The notes: generated by a model not told the origin, from the letters alone. A stretch of DNA of 64,000 bases from Oscillospiraceae bacterium (GCA_015063885.1 SVTH01000001.1:1-64000); one strand, 5' to 3'; shown: positions 7,438-16,744, numbered from the stretch's first letter. Made by a program: numbers and translations.

Positions 7438-10400
7438 ATGCCTAAGAGAACAGATATCAAAAAAGTCATGGTCATCGGCTCCGGCCCCATCGTTATCGGC
7501 CAGGCCGCCGAGTTCGACTATGCAGGCACCCAGGCCTGCCTCGCTTTGAAGGAGGAGGGCTACGAGGTAGTCCTTGCCAACTCCAACCCCGCCACCATCA
7601 TGACGGATACCGCCATTGCGGATAAGATCTACATGGAGCCCCTCACCCTGGAATACGTGGCAAAAATCATCCGCCACGAGCGTCCCGACGCCATCGTTCC
7701 CGGCATCGGCGGTCAGACGGGTCTGAACCTTGCCATGCAGCTGGAAAAGAAGGGCGTTCTGAAGGAATGCCGCGTAGAGCTGCTGGGCACCCCTGCGGAA
7801 AGCATTGAGCGTGCAGAGGACCGCGACCTGTTCAAAAAGCTTTGCGAGGAGATCGGCGAGCCCATCTGCCCCTCCGATATCGCAGAATCCATTCCCCAAG
7901 CGGAAAAGGTTGCCGAACAGATCGGCTACCCCGTAGTGCTCCGTCCCGCCTTCACCCTGGGCGGCACAGGCGGCGGCTTTGCGGACAACGTGGAAGAGCT
8001 CCGTGAGATCATGAAGAACGCTCTCAAGCTGTCTCCCGTACACCAGGTGCTCATCGAAAAGAGCATCAAGGGCTATAAGGAGATCGAGTACGAGGTCATG
8101 CGTGACGCCAACGACACCGCCATTGCCATTTGTAACATGGAAAACGTGGACCCCGTGGGCATCCATACCGGCGACTCCGTGGTGGTCTGCCCCTGTCAGA
8201 CCCTCACCAACAAGGAAGCCCAGCTCCTTCGTGACAGCGCCCTGAAGATCATCCGCGCGCTGAAGATCGAGGGCGGCTGTAACGTGCAGTTTGCTCTGGA
8301 CCCCCAGTCCTTCCGTTACTACGTCATCGAGGTCAACCCCCGCGTGTCCCGTTCCTCCGCATTGGCTTCCAAGGCCAGCGGCTACCCCATCGCAAGAGTG
8401 ACCGCCAAGATCGCCGTGGGTATGACCCTGGACGAGATCAAGCTGGCCGCCATCCCTGCCTGCTGTGAGCCTACCCTGGACTACGTGGTTACCAAAATGC
8501 CCCGTTTCCCCTTCGATAAATTTGCCGACGCCAGCAACAAGCTTTCCACCCAGATGAAGGCCACCGGCGAGGTCATGTCCATCGGCAGAACCGTGGAGGA
8601 AAGCTTCCTCAAGGCCATCCGTTCCTTGGAGATCGGCGTGTACCACCTCCACATGAAGAAGTTCGACCACATGCCCACCGAGGAGATGCTGACCTATATC
8701 TGCGACGGCACCGACGATCGTATCTTCGCCATCGCAGAGCTGTTGCGCCGCGGCGTGGATTCCGATACCATCTGCAAGGCCACCATGATCGACCTGCTGT
8801 TCGTGGATATCCTCCGCCACATCGTGGATCTGGAAACAGAGATTGCCGAAAAGCCCTTCGACCTGGAGACCTTGAAGGAAGCCAAGCACTATGGCTTCTG
8901 CGACAGAGCTGTGGCAGACTGCTGGAAGACCACCGAGGACGCCGTCTGGAGCTTCCGTAAGGAAAACGGCCTGTTCCCCGTATATAAAATGATCGACACC
9001 TGCGCAGGTGAGTATGCCGCAGACGTACCCTACCTGTACTCCACCTACGGCGACGAAAACGAGTCCGTAGCCTCCGACCGTAAGAAGATTATCGTGCTGG
9101 GCTCCGGCCCCATCCGTATCGGCCAGGGCGTGGAATTCGACTATTCCACCGTCCACGCAGTCATGACCATCAAGGCCAACGGCTATGAAGCGATTATCAT
9201 CAACAACAACCCCGAAACGGTGTCCACCGACTACACCTGCTCGGACAAGCTGTATTTCGAGCCCCTCACCACCGAGGACGTTTGCAACATCATCGAGCTG
9301 GAAAAGCCCTACGGCGTCATCGCCTCCCTGGGCGGACAGACCGCCATCAACCTGGCAGAGCCTCTCCGCAACCGCGGCGTGACCATCATCGGTACCGACT
9401 GCGAGGCCATCGAGCGTGCGGAAAACCGTGATTCCTTCGAGAAGGTGCTTTTCTCTCTGAACATTCCCCAGCCCAAGGGCAGAGCCGTTACCTGCGTGGA
9501 GGACGGTATCGCCGCCGCCTCCGAGATCGGCTATCCCGTGCTGGTGCGCCCCTCCTTCGTGCTGGGCGGCAGAGCTATGCAGATCGTTGCCAACGAGCAG
9601 CAGCTCCGCCAGTACCTCAAAACTGCCGTGGAGATCGACGAGGATCGTCCCGTGCTGGTAGATAAGTATATCATCGGTAAAGAGGTTGAGGTAGACGCCG
9701 TCTGCGACGGTAAGGACGTATTCGTTCCCGGCATTATGGAGCTGGTAGAGCGTACCGGTATCCACTCCGGCGACTCCATCAGCGTTTACCCCACCTTCAC
9801 CCTGTCTCAGACCGTCCGCGATACCATCCTGGATTACACCAAAAAGCTGGGCTTGGGCATCGGCATCGTAGGTCTGTATAACATCCAGTTCATCGTGGAT
9901 AAGGAAGACAACGTCTACATCATCGAGGTCAACCCCCGTTCCTCCCGTACCGTTCCCTTCCTGTCCAAGTCCACCGGCTACTGCCTGGCAGACATCGGCA
10001 CCCTGGTCATCCTGGGCAAGAGCCTGAAGGAGCAGGGCATCAACGACATCTACCCCGGCGACAAGGACAAGTGGTACGTCAAGGTTCCCGCCTTCTCCTT
10101 CCAAAAGTTGCGCGGCATGGACGCATACCTTTCTCCCGAAATGAAATCCACCGGCGAGGCCATCGGCTACGATAAAAAGCTGAACCGCGCCCTGTATAAG
10201 GCCCTCCAGGCCTCCGGCATGCAGGTGGTGAACTACGGCACCCTGCTGGCCACCATCGCAGACAAGGATAAGGAAGAAGCTCTGCCCCTCATCCGCCGCT
10301 TCTATCAGATGGGCTTCAACATCGAAGCCACCAGCGGTACCGCCAAGTTCTTGAAGGAAAACGGCATCCGTACCCGCGTCAAGAAGAAGCTGAACGAGGG

Positions 10401-10617
10401 TAGTGAGGAGATCTTCGAATCCATCCGCCAGGGCTACGTGAACTACGTTATCAACACCCGTGACTACCAGTCCGCAGGCGCCGCATCCGACGGTATCGAC
10501 ATCCGCCGTTGCGCCGTGGAAAACGGTGTCACCATCTTCACCGCCCTGGATACCGTCCGCGTTCTGCTGGACGTTCTGGAAGAGATCACCATGGAGATCT
10601 CCACCATCGACTCATAA
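7438..10617 (+). CDS. carB: Carbamoyl-phosphate synthase large subunit
   Basis: A 1059-residue protein, the usual length, with two homologous halves, each a pre-ATP-grasp plus ATP-grasp unit. The nucleotide motifs [19 protein letters not shown] (near residue 12) and [18 protein letters not shown] (near 555) mark them. The first half phosphorylates bicarbonate and the second phosphorylates carbamate. The C-terminal 130 residues form the MGS-like allosteric domain. Metal-binding EVNPR motifs occur in both halves. No loss of conserved residues was noticed, unlike its partner CarA, so the synthase itself should work with free ammonia. The start lies 1 nt after the carA stop, implying translational coupling. 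Confidence 0.95.
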   Translation: MPKRTDIKKVMVIGSGPIVIGQAAEFDYAGTQACLALKEEGYEVVLANSNPATIMTDTAIADKIYMEPLTLEYVAKIIRHERPDAIVPGIGGQTGLNLAMQLEKKGVLKECRVELLGTPAESIERAEDRDLFKKLCEEIGEPICPSDIAESIPQAEKVAEQIGYPVVLRPAFTLGGTGGGFADNVEELREIMKNALKLSPVHQVLIEKSIKGYKEIEYEVMRDANDTAIAICNMENVDPVGIHTGDSVVVCPCQTLTNKEAQLLRDSALKIIRALKIEGGCNVQFALDPQSFRYYVIEVNPRVSRSSALASKASGYPIARVTAKIAVGMTLDEIKLAAIPACCEPTLDYVVTKMPRFPFDKFADASNKLSTQMKATGEVMSIGRTVEESFLKAIRSLEIGVYHLHMKKFDHMPTEEMLTYICDGTDDRIFAIAELLRRGVDSDTICKATMIDLLFVDILRHIVDLETEIAEKPFDLETLKEAKHYGFCDRAVADCWKTTEDAVWSFRKENGLFPVYKMIDTCAGEYAADVPYLYSTYGDENESVASDRKKIIVLGSGPIRIGQGVEFDYSTVHAVMTIKANGYEAIIINNNPETVSTDYTCSDKLYFEPLTTEDVCNIIELEKPYGVIASLGGQTAINLAEPLRNRGVTIIGTDCEAIERAENRDSFEKVLFSLNIPQPKGRAVTCVEDGIAAASEIGYPVLVRPSFVLGGRAMQIVANEQQLRQYLKTAVEIDEDRPVLVDKYIIGKEVEVDAVCDGKDVFVPGIMELVERTGIHSGDSISVYPTFTLSQTVRDTILDYTKKLGLGIGIVGLYNIQFIVDKEDNVYIIEVNPRSSRTVPFLSKSTGYCLADIGTLVILGKSLKEQGINDIYPGDKDKWYVKVPAFSFQKLRGMDAYLSPEMKSTGEAIGYDKKLNRALYKALQASGMQVVNYGTLLATIADKDKEEALPLIRRFYQMGFNIEATSGTAKFLKENGIRTRVKKKLNEGSEEIFESIRQGYVNYVINTRDYQSAGAASDGIDIRRCAVENGVTIFTALDTVRVLLDVLEEITMEISTIDS

Positions 10618-10628
10618 CGGAGTGAAAC

Positions 10629-11372
10629 ATGATACAAACCAAACTTACCGTCACCGAGAATATTCACCTCACGGCTGACGTCTGCCGCATGGTGCTGGCG
10701 GGGGATACCTCTGCCATCACCGCCCCCGGGCAGTTCATCAACCTGAAGCTGGACGGCTTCACCCTCCGCCGTCCCATCTCGGTTTGCGATTATACCGAAA
10801 ACACCGTGACCATCCTGTATAAGATCGTAGGCCACGGCACGGAAGCCATGGAAAAGCTTCCCGCAGGCACGGAAATAGACACCCTGCTGGGCCTGGGCAA
10901 CGGCTACGACACCGCAAAGAGCGGCGAGAGCCCCGTTCTCATCGGCGGCGGGGTAGGGGTACCCCCTCTGTATAACCTATGCAAGAAGCTGTTGGGAGAG
11001 GGCAAGCACCCCACCGTGATCTTAGGCTTCAATAAGGCAAGCGAGATCTTCTTAGAGGAGGACTTCAAAGCCCTGGGCGTGCCCACCTACGTGGCAACCG
11101 CCGACGGAAGCTACGGAACCAAGGGCTTCGTCACCGACGTGCTGAAGGAGCTTGACTACACCTATTTCTACACCTGCGGTCCCATGCCCATGTTCCGCGC
11201 CATCGAAAAGACGGTGAAGACGAGCGGGCAATACAGCTTTGAAGAGCGTATGGGCTGCGGCTTCGGCGCCTGCATGGGCTGCAGCTGCAAGACCTATTAC
11301 GGCAACAAGCGGATCTGCAAGGACGGACCCGTTCTGGAAAGGGAGGAGATCATATGGGAAGCACACGCGTAA
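10629..11372 (+). CDS. pyrK: Dihydroorotate dehydrogenase B electron-transfer subunit
   Basis: The 247 residues have a ferredoxin-reductase fold with an FAD-binding beta-barrel (TLRRPISVCD), a nucleotide-binding domain (LIGGGVGVPPLYNLCKKL) and a C-terminal 2Fe-2S site, CGFGACMGCSCKT with a further Cys in RICKDGP. PyrK passes electrons from the FMN of PyrD to NAD+, as usual for Gram-positive class 1B enzymes. It overlaps pyrD by 19 nt, a sign of coupled translation of the heterotetramer. The length is typical. Confidence 0.94.
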   Translation: MIQTKLTVTENIHLTADVCRMVLAGDTSAITAPGQFINLKLDGFTLRRPISVCDYTENTVTILYKIVGHGTEAMEKLPAGTEIDTLLGLGNGYDTAKSGESPVLIGGGVGVPPLYNLCKKLLGEGKHPTVILGFNKASEIFLEEDFKALGVPTYVATADGSYGTKGFVTDVLKELDYTYFYTCGPMPMFRAIEKTVKTSGQYSFEERMGCGFGACMGCSCKTYYGNKRICKDGPVLEREEIIWEAHA

Positions 11373-12271
11373 CCCTGTCCGGCTGGGAGCTGGATAACCC
11401 CATCATCCCCGCCAGCGGCACCTTCGGCTTCGGCAAGGAATTTGCGGAGCTGTACGACATCAACTGCCTGGGCACCTTCTCCTTCAAGGGAACCACCCGT
11501 GATGAGCGCTTCGGCAACCCCACTCCCCGTATCGCAGAATGTCCTGCGGGGATGATCAACTCCGTGGGCTTGCAGAACCCCGGTGTGGATCACGTCATCG
11601 CCCACGAGCTTCCCGAGATGAAGAAATACTTCCACAAGAAGGTCATCGCCAACGTCAGCGGATTCTCCATCGAGGATTACGCCTACACCTGCGAAAAGCT
11701 GGACAAAGAAGACCAAGTAGGCATCTTGGAGGTGAACGTCAGCTGCCCCAACGTCCACCACGGCGGCATGAGCTTCGGAACCTCTCCCGCCTCCGCCGCA
11801 GAGGTCACCAAGGCAGTAAAAGCCGTCACCACCAAGCCCGTTTACATCAAGCTCAGCCCCAACGTGACGGACATCGTCTCCATCGCCAAGGCCTGCGAGG
11901 ATGCGGGCGCAGACGGCATCAGCCTCATCAACACCATGATGGGCATGCGCATCGACCTGAAGACCAAAAAGCCCGTCATCGCCAATAAAATGGGAGGCTA
12001 CTCCGGCAAGGGGATCTTCCCCGTGGCGGTACGCATGGTCTACCAGGTGTACGAGGCTGTGAACATCCCCATCATCGGCATGGGCGGCGTCTCCACTGCG
12101 GAGGACGTGATCGAGCTGATGCTGGCAGGCGCCACCGCCGTTCAGGTGGGTGCGGCCAACCTGATCGATCCCTACGCCTGCAGAGACATGGTGGCAGACC
12201 TGCCTCGTGTCATGGAAAAATACGGAATTCATAATTTAACGGATATCATAGGAGGAGCACATCATGGGTAA
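11354..12271 (+). CDS. pyrD: Dihydroorotate dehydrogenase B catalytic subunit
   Basis: A 305-residue TIM-barrel FMN enzyme that oxidises dihydroorotate to orotate in the cytoplasm. The catalytic-loop cysteine of class 1B enzymes is present in EVNVSCPNVHHGGMSFGT, and GGVSTAEDVIELMLAGATAV forms the FMN phosphate site. The start at 11354 has GGGAGGAGAT just upstream, within the end of pyrK. It overlaps pyrF by 8 nt. Confidence 0.95.
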   Translation: MGSTRVTLSGWELDNPIIPASGTFGFGKEFAELYDINCLGTFSFKGTTRDERFGNPTPRIAECPAGMINSVGLQNPGVDHVIAHELPEMKKYFHKKVIANVSGFSIEDYAYTCEKLDKEDQVGILEVNVSCPNVHHGGMSFGTSPASAAEVTKAVKAVTTKPVYIKLSPNVTDIVSIAKACEDAGADGISLINTMMGMRIDLKTKKPVIANKMGGYSGKGIFPVAVRMVYQVYEAVNIPIIGMGGVSTAEDVIELMLAGATAVQVGAANLIDPYACRDMVADLPRVMEKYGIHNLTDIIGGAHHG

Positions 12272-12962
12272 GGACGTCATCGTCGCTTGCGACTTTGCCG
12301 GCAAGGAAGAGGTTTTGAACTTCTTGGACAAGTTCGAGGGGAGAAAGCCCTTCGTCAAGATCGGTATGGAGCTGTACTACGCAGAAGGCCCTGCCATCGT
12401 TCGTGAGATCAAGGAGAGAGGACACAAGATCTTCCTGGACCTCAAGCTTCACGACATTCCCAACACCGTCAAGAAGTCCATGAAGGTACTTTCCACCTTG
12501 GGCGTTGACATCACCAACCTTCACGCTGCAGGCACCGTCCGTATGATGGAGGCCGCTTTGGAGGGGCTGACCCGTCCCGACGGCACCCGCCCTCTGCTCA
12601 TCGCCGTGACCCAGCTCACCTCCACCGACCAGGAAAGCCTGGAGCAGGATCTGTGGATCGAAAAGCCCATGGCAGACGTTGTCATGCACTACGCTTCCAA
12701 CGCCGCAAAGGCAGGCCTGGACGGCGTGGTATGCTCTCCCCTGGAGGCAGAGGCCGTCCACAACACCTGCGGTAAGAGCTTCTTGACCATCACCCCCGGC
12801 GTGCGCTTTGCAGACGGGGACATCGGCGACCAGAAGCGTGTTATGACCCCCGCACAGGCCAAGGAGATCGGCTCCGACTACATCGTGGTGGGCAGACCCA
12901 TCACCGCCGCTCCCGATCCCGTTGCCGCCTACGAGCGCTGCGTGGCTGAATTTGTAGATTAA
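12264..12962 (+). CDS. pyrF: Orotidine 5'-phosphate decarboxylase
   Basis: A 232-residue TIM barrel that decarboxylates OMP to UMP. The catalytic Lys/Asp array is seen in FLDLKLHDIPNTV (about residues 57-69). The phosphate-binding end reads YIVVGRPITAAPDPVAAYE. A strong GGAGGAG site lies inside the end of pyrD. It is the last gene before a 136-nt hairpin element that interrupts the operon. Confidence 0.94.
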   Translation: MGKDVIVACDFAGKEEVLNFLDKFEGRKPFVKIGMELYYAEGPAIVREIKERGHKIFLDLKLHDIPNTVKKSMKVLSTLGVDITNLHAAGTVRMMEAALEGLTRPDGTRPLLIAVTQLTSTDQESLEQDLWIEKPMADVVMHYASNAAKAGLDGVVCSPLEAEAVHNTCGKSFLTITPGVRFADGDIGDQKRVMTPAQAKEIGSDYIVVGRPITAAPDPVAAYERCVAEFVD

Positions 12963-12970
12963 GAGAACGC

Positions 12971-13106
12971 CTAAGGAACTTTTTGAAAAAAGTTCCTTAG
13001 GAATCCTCAAAAACTTTTCCCTCCAAACCTCATGTATATGAGGTTTGGCAATCAAGTTTCTTTGAAGATTTTTAAGAACCTTTCTTTTCAAAGAAAGGTT
13101 CTTAAA
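12971..13106 (+). repeat. Dispersed tri-hairpin element, full copy C, inside the pyr operon
   Basis: Hairpin 1 has a 14-bp stem 12971-12984/12987-13000. The core stem AATCCTCAAA/TTTGAAGATT (13002-13011/13061-13070, one mismatch) encloses an 11-bp stem 13023-13033/13038-13048 with loop GTAT. Hairpin 3 has 17 bp, 13071-13087/13090-13106. A further 8-bp hairpin TTTGAGGC/GCCTCAAA (13112-13130) lies between it and pyrE. The layout equals copy B while most stem bases differ. It separates pyrF from pyrE and could tune read-through or mRNA cleavage. Confidence 0.8.
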
Positions 13107-13144
13107 CGGAGTTTGAGGCAGAGCCTCAAAGAAAGGAAAAATAT

Positions 13145-13801
13145 ATGGAAAGCTACAAGAGAGAGTTTATACAGTTTTTGGAGTCCGCAGGTGTTTTGAA
13201 GTTTGGCGACTTCACCGCCAAGAGCGGCAGAAAGATCCCCTACTTCATCAACGCCGGCGACATCAAGACCGGCGAGCAGATCGCAAAGCTGGGCGAGTTC
13301 TACGCCAAGAGCTACCTGGAGAAGGTGGGCAACAAGCGCACCGTCCTCTACGGCCCTGCTTACAAGGGCATCTCCATCGCCGTCTCCTCCGCCGTCGCAC
13401 TGGCAAAGAACGGTCTGGACGTCCCCTTCTTCTTCAACCGCAAGGAGGTCAAGGACCACGGCGAAGGCGGTATGTTCGTAGGCTACAAGCCGAAAGCCGG
13501 GGAAGAAGTGGTCATCGTTGAAGACGTGATCACCGCAGGCACCGCCATCCGCGAGAGCATGGAGATCCTGTCCCCCCTGGAGGGCGTGAAGATCTCCGCC
13601 GTGTTCGTTATGGTGGACAGAAAAGAAAAGGGTAAGACCGAGAAATCCGCTATGCAGGAGCTCTCCGACGAGTACGGCTTCCCCGTATACTCCGTGGTGG
13701 ACGTTTACGACATCATCGAGTACCTGGAGGAAGACCCCGCCAATAAAGAAAACGTCACCCGTATCAAGAACTACCTCGCCATCAACGGTGCCAAAGTATG
13801 A
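13145..13801 (+). CDS. pyrE: Orotate phosphoribosyltransferase
   Basis: A 218-residue type I phosphoribosyltransferase that joins orotate to PRPP, giving OMP. The PRPP motif is [17 protein letters not shown] at about residues 121-137, and the flexible catalytic loop contains [13 protein letters not shown]. The ATG at 13145 has AAAGAAAGGAAAA upstream. Its stop overlaps the pyrB start by 4 nt (ATGA). It is the first gene after the hairpin element, so its expression may be separately tuned. Confidence 0.94.
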   Translation: MESYKREFIQFLESAGVLKFGDFTAKSGRKIPYFINAGDIKTGEQIAKLGEFYAKSYLEKVGNKRTVLYGPAYKGISIAVSSAVALAKNGLDVPFFFNRKEVKDHGEGGMFVGYKPKAGEEVVIVEDVITAGTAIRESMEILSPLEGVKISAVFVMVDRKEKGKTEKSAMQELSDEYGFPVYSVVDVYDIIEYLEEDPANKENVTRIKNYLAINGAKV

Positions 13802-14715
13802 AGCACCTCATCGACATCCTGGACCTTTCTATAGAGGAGATCGACGAGCTGATCCGTGTGGCGGACGATATCCTTGCAAACCCCGTAAAATATCGGGAAG
13901 CCTGCAAGTATAAGACCCTGGCCACCCTGTTCTTCGAGCCCTCTACCCGTACCAGACTGAGCTTTGAATCCGCCATGCTGGGCTTGGGCGGCAACGTGCT
14001 GGGCTTTTCCGACTCCAACTCCAGCTCCGCCAAGAAGGGGGAGAGCGTTGCCGACACCGTAGCGGTGGTCAGCGGCTACGCCGACATCATCGCCATGCGC
14101 CATCCCAAGGAAGGCGCCCCCATGGTGGCCTCCATGCACTCTCTGATCCCCATCATCAACGCAGGGGACGGGGGACATTTCCACCCCACCCAGACCCTCA
14201 CCGACCTGCTGACCATCCATCACGAAAAAGGCAGATTTGAAGGGCTTACCGTGGGCTTGTGCGGAGACTTGAAGTTCGGCAGAACGGTACACTCCCTCAT
14301 CGAGGCCATGTCCCGCTACCAAGGCGTCAAATTCGTCCTTATCTCTCCCGAGGAGCTGAAGCTTCCCGGCTTCGTGAAGCAGACCTATATCAAGGAGAAA
14401 GGCATCGAGTACGTCCAGTCCACCTCCCTGGAGGACGTGATGCCGGAGCTGGACATCCTGTATATGACCCGCGTGCAGAGAGAGCGCTTCTTCAACGAGG
14501 AGGATTACCTCCGCCTGAAGGATTCCTACATCCTCACCCCCGAGAAGCTGAAGAACGCCAAGGACGATATGATCGTCATGCACCCTCTGCCCCGTGTCAA
14601 CGAGATCGACACCCGTGTGGACGGCGATCCCAGAGCTTGCTATTTCCGCCAGGCCTATTACGGTAAGTTCATCCGTATGGCCTTGATCTTAAAGCTTTTG
14701 GAGGTGCAGGTATGA
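13798..14715 (+). CDS. pyrB: Aspartate carbamoyltransferase catalytic subunit
   Basis: A 305-residue enzyme that condenses carbamoyl phosphate, made by CarB, with aspartate. The carbamoyl-phosphate site [16 protein letters not shown] lies near residue 45 and the domain-closure and aspartate site [11 protein letters not shown] near 260. ATGA overlaps with both pyrE and pyrI show one translational unit. The presence of PyrI implies the allosteric dodecameric form. Confidence 0.95.
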   Translation: MKHLIDILDLSIEEIDELIRVADDILANPVKYREACKYKTLATLFFEPSTRTRLSFESAMLGLGGNVLGFSDSNSSSAKKGESVADTVAVVSGYADIIAMRHPKEGAPMVASMHSLIPIINAGDGGHFHPTQTLTDLLTIHHEKGRFEGLTVGLCGDLKFGRTVHSLIEAMSRYQGVKFVLISPEELKLPGFVKQTYIKEKGIEYVQSTSLEDVMPELDILYMTRVQRERFFNEEDYLRLKDSYILTPEKLKNAKDDMIVMHPLPRVNEIDTRVDGDPRACYFRQAYYGKFIRMALILKLLEVQV

Positions 14716-15128
14716 GAATCGACAGCATCAAAAACGGCATCGTCATCGACCACATCCCCGCAGGGAAGGCTATGACCCTCTACACTATGCTGGGACTGAG
14801 CGCCTTCGATTGCCCCGTGGCGGTTCTGCAGAACGTGAACAGTCCCAAGCTTGGCAAAAAGGACATCATCAAGATCGACGCCGCCGTAGAGCTGGATATG
14901 GACCTGGTGAGCTTCGTCTGCCCCAAGGCCACGGTGTGCATCATCCGCGACGAAAAGGTCATCGAGAAGAAGGAGATCTCCCTCCCTCAGACCCTTACGG
15001 ACATCCTGGTCTGCAAGAACCCCCGTTGCATCACCACCACCGAGCAGGGGATCCACCAGATTTTCCGCCTCCACTCTCCCGACAGCGGAGAATACCGTTG
15101 CATCTATTGCGACACCAAAGCGAAATAA
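14712..15128 (+). CDS. pyrI: Aspartate carbamoyltransferase regulatory subunit
   Basis: A 138-residue protein with an N-terminal nucleotide-binding domain ([15 protein letters not shown]) that senses CTP or ATP. The C-terminal zinc domain has cysteines CKNPRC and CIYC, the spacing that joins R to C chains. It is slightly shorter than the 150-residue enteric protein. It is the last gene of the operon and is followed by a perfect palindromic terminator. Confidence 0.95.
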   Translation: MRIDSIKNGIVIDHIPAGKAMTLYTMLGLSAFDCPVAVLQNVNSPKLGKKDIIKIDAAVELDMDLVSFVCPKATVCIIRDEKVIEKKEISLPQTLTDILVCKNPRCITTTEQGIHQIFRLHSPDSGEYRCIYCDTKAK

Positions 15129-15132
15129 AGGG

Positions 15133-15160
15133 AAAAAGGACTGAACGTTCAGTCCTTTTT
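15133..15160 (+). terminator. Terminator of the pyr operon
   Basis: A perfect 28-nt palindrome (AAAAAGGACTGAAC and its complement, centre 15146/15147) starts 4 nt after pyrI and ends in five Ts. It is symmetrical, so it would work on both strands. Confidence 0.9.
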
Positions 15161-15230
15161 GTTTTGCAGCAAAAAAACGCACAATGGTTGCGTATCCGGC
15201 TGAGATAGAAATTGGGAAGGGGAACAAGTA

Positions 15231-15300
15231 GGCTGCCCCCGGAAGGGGGAGCTGTCAAGGCGCATGCGCCACGTGTCCGCCCGCTGTGACTGAGGGGGTT
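15231..15300 (+). repeat. Intergenic hairpin repeat of the AGCTGTCA...TGACTGAGGGGG type
   Basis: CCCCC-GGAA-GGGGG (15236-15249) is followed by AGCTGTCA, the palindrome GGCGCATGCGCC (15259-15270), then TGACTGAGGGGG, whose TGAC can pair with GTCA. The ordering resembles a short repeat I recall as frequent in genomes of gut Clostridia; no copy number can be given from one window. Together with the hairpin trio at 15366-15448 it makes up the 344-nt gene-free stretch after pyrI, where nothing else is visible. Confidence 0.5.
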
Positions 15301-15365
15301 GATTCTCATGGTTGGAGCTTCACCCTTCGCCTTTTTCCGTCATATATTGACAACGGAGGTGAAAA

Positions 15366-15448
15366 AATTGAAAAACGGATCGTTTTTCAATTATGATTTT
15401 GTGGCTTCGCTCACAAAATCTCTCCTGACCGCCCGCCATCAGGCGGGC
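15366..15448 (+). repeat. Three consecutive hairpins upstream of the Cys-rich membrane gene
   Basis: Stem 1: AATTGAAAAACG with CGTTTTTCAATT (15366-15377/15381-15392), 12 bp. Stem 2: GATTTTGTG with CACAAAATC (15395-15403/15412-15420). Stem 3: GCCCGCC with GGCGGGC (15431-15437/15442-15448). All are perfect and nearly back to back, ending just before the ribosome site at 15453. They could be a 5' leader structure or another intergenic repeat unit. Confidence 0.6.
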
Positions 15449-15472
15449 TACGAAAGGAGGTGAGCTATTCCA

Positions 15473-15895
15473 ATGATGAACTGTCAATGCGTTCGTAAAT
15501 GCAACTGCACCCTCTGGTCTGTCATCGCCGCCGTGGCGGTAGGCGTCCTGGCGGCGTTCCTGCAGATCACGGGGCAGATCACCGTCACCCCGGCCTTCCT
15601 GTGGGTGCTTCTCGGGATCGCCGTAGTGTATCTGGCAGTGCTGGTGGTGGCATCCGCCCTTTCCCAAGGGGAAAACGGCTGTGAATGCGGCAACCGCTGC
15701 CTGTGTACCCTTCTGAACGTCTTGCTTGCGGGGATCCTGGGAACCATCCTGTTCTCCGTGGTGCTCCTTGCCATCGGCGTCACTGCCGGGAGCGTCCTCA
15801 GTGCGATCCTTGTGGGCTTGCTTCTCCTGTCCTTCTCCCTGACGGTTGCGGGAGCTGCCTGCTTCGTAAGGTGTAAAGTCGGTTGCGGCAATTGA
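15473..15895 (+). CDS. Small Cys-rich four-helix membrane protein, function unknown
   Basis: A 140-residue protein with four hydrophobic stretches (about 14-32, 40-62, 80-102 and 108-130) and three clusters of cysteines in the non-membrane parts: N-terminal CQCVRKCNC, middle CECGNRCLC and C-terminal CFVRCKVGC. By alternation all three clusters would face one side of the membrane. Metal binding or disulfide linkage is possible but unproven. A strong AAAGGAGGTGAG site precedes the ATG at 15473. No family was recognised. A hairpin GCCATCCC/GGGATGGC (15902-15921) follows the stop without a clear T run. Confidence 0.7.
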   Translation: MMNCQCVRKCNCTLWSVIAAVAVGVLAAFLQITGQITVTPAFLWVLLGIAVVYLAVLVVASALSQGENGCECGNRCLCTLLNVLLAGILGTILFSVVLLAIGVTAGSVLSAILVGLLLLSFSLTVAGAACFVRCKVGCGN

Positions 15896-15977
15896 CCCCG
15901 CGCCATCCCTTCGGGGATGGCCCTACATCTCTCACAAACTTTTTTGAAAACACGGCCTATTTTCTTTCAAAAAGGGC

Positions 15978-16006
15978 TTGCAATTTCCAAAAAGATATGC
16001 TATAAT
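15978..16006 (+). promoter_or_regulatory. Promoter of tRNA-Leu
   Basis: TTGCAA (15978-15983) and TATAAT (16001-16006), spacer 17 bp. The start of transcription is expected about 13 nt before the mature tRNA. Confidence 0.85.
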
Positions 16007-16026
16007 ACCCGAGTGCCAAGAGAAAT

Positions 16027-16112
16027 GCCGGTGTGATGGAATGGCAGACGTGACGGACTCAAAATCCGTTGGTAGCGATACCGTGTGGGTTCAAGTCCCA
16101 CCACCGGCACCA
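16027..16112 (+). tRNA. tRNA-Leu (anticodon CAA)
   Basis: Acceptor stem GCCGGTG pairs with CACCGGC. The anticodon stem ACGGA/TCCGT holds loop CTCAAAA, anticodon CAA, reading UUG. A long variable arm marks a class II tRNA. The T arm is GTGGG-TTCAAGT-CCCAC. The discriminator A and CCA end are encoded. It is a single gene with its own promoter and terminator. Confidence 0.95.
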
Positions 16113-16114
16113 AA

Positions 16115-16144
16115 AAATCCAAGCTGATGGGCTTGGATTTTTTT
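16115..16144 (+). terminator. Terminator of tRNA-Leu
   Basis: A 10-bp stem AAATCCAAGC/GCTTGGATTT with loop TGATGG, followed by further Ts, begins directly after the CCA end. Confidence 0.88.
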
Positions 16145-16154
16145 ATCCAATCCG

Positions 16155-16208
16155 CAGGCGACAAGCCTACGGCTTGGTATATCATCCGGCGCAAGTCGGT
16201 ATATCATC
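16155..16208 (+). repeat. Short hairpin repeats separated by GGTATATCATC
   Basis: GGTATATCATC occurs at 16176-16186 and 16198-16208, a 22-nt period. Each copy follows a small inverted repeat: AAGCC-TAC-GGCTT, and a CCGGCGCAAGTCGG stem. This looks like two units of a simple palindrome-spacer array. It lies in the likely leader of the next gene. Confidence 0.5.
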
Positions 16209-16240
16209 AGCCTAATGTTCCGAAAGGTGAGGTGCTCTCT

Positions 16241-16555
16241 ATGAATGAAACCTTGTTGCAACAACTTGTTTGCCTGGGAAGCTCTTCAAAGATCGAAACC
16301 GAATTGATCCGCCTGGGTTATCGTGATGCAAAAAACGACCCCGCCGCAAAAAAAGTCTCCTTGGTTACCATCCTGCGCCACCCCTCGAAGATCAAAACGG
16401 AGTGGGTACGTAAATGGCTCCATGAGGTTCAACTGTACGCCACCACGGAGCCTGTGGAGGGCTACCTGTTCGTCTGCCTCCAGGAGAACGAATTGCAGCC
16501 GCTGAAAGGCCGTTCCATCCCCGCAGACGTCAGGATCTATTGCAAACTCCTGTAA
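16241..16555 (+). CDS. Hypothetical protein, 104 residues
   Basis: A soluble, charged protein beginning MNETLLQQLVCLGSSSKIE, with a basic helical middle (SKIKTEWVRKWLHEVQLYA) and no membrane segment. The ATG at 16241 has GAAAGGTGAGGTG upstream; longer versions of the frame would start inside the tRNA and are rejected. No family was recognised. The gene lacks a visible promoter of its own and may depend on read-through of the tRNA terminator. A terminator follows. Confidence 0.6.
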   Translation: MNETLLQQLVCLGSSSKIETELIRLGYRDAKNDPAAKKVSLVTILRHPSKIKTEWVRKWLHEVQLYATTEPVEGYLFVCLQENELQPLKGRSIPADVRIYCKLL

Positions 16556-16576
16556 CCTACCCTTCAAAAAATCCCC

Positions 16577-16602
16577 AAAGGAGGCCTTGCGCCTCCTTTT
16601 TT
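16577..16602 (+). terminator. Terminator after the 104-residue hypothetical gene
   Basis: Stem AAAGGAGGC/GCCTCCTTT with loop CTTGC, followed by a T run. Confidence 0.85.
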
Positions 16603-16685
16603 AACTCTGCTTAAACTTTTTCCTGTAAAATAACCGTAAAGCAGGGGAGAAACTTGTAAAATAATGAATTTCTCCCTCCCGGCTC

Positions 16686-16714
16686 TTGCAATTCTTATCA
16701 ATCTGTATTATAAT
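16686..16714 (+). promoter_or_regulatory. Promoter of the VTC/DUF4956 operon
   Basis: TTGCAA (16686-16691) and TATAAT (16709-16714), spacer 17 bp. It lies downstream of the in-frame ATG at 16664, so translation must start later, at TTG 16745. Confidence 0.85.
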
Positions 16715-16744
16715 AAAGCAGTTAGGGAAAGGAGGCTTTTACCG

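Noticed and set aside
7411..10104. 897-residue open frame on the minus strand opposite carB
   Set aside because: It is antisense to an unmistakable CarB, lacks a ribosome site and has the Gly/His/Val/Asp-rich make-up produced by complementing GC-rich codons.
16664..16744. ATG 16664 as start of the VTC gene
   Set aside because: It precedes the consensus promoter at 16686-16714; TTG 16745 has AAAGGAGG at the right distance.
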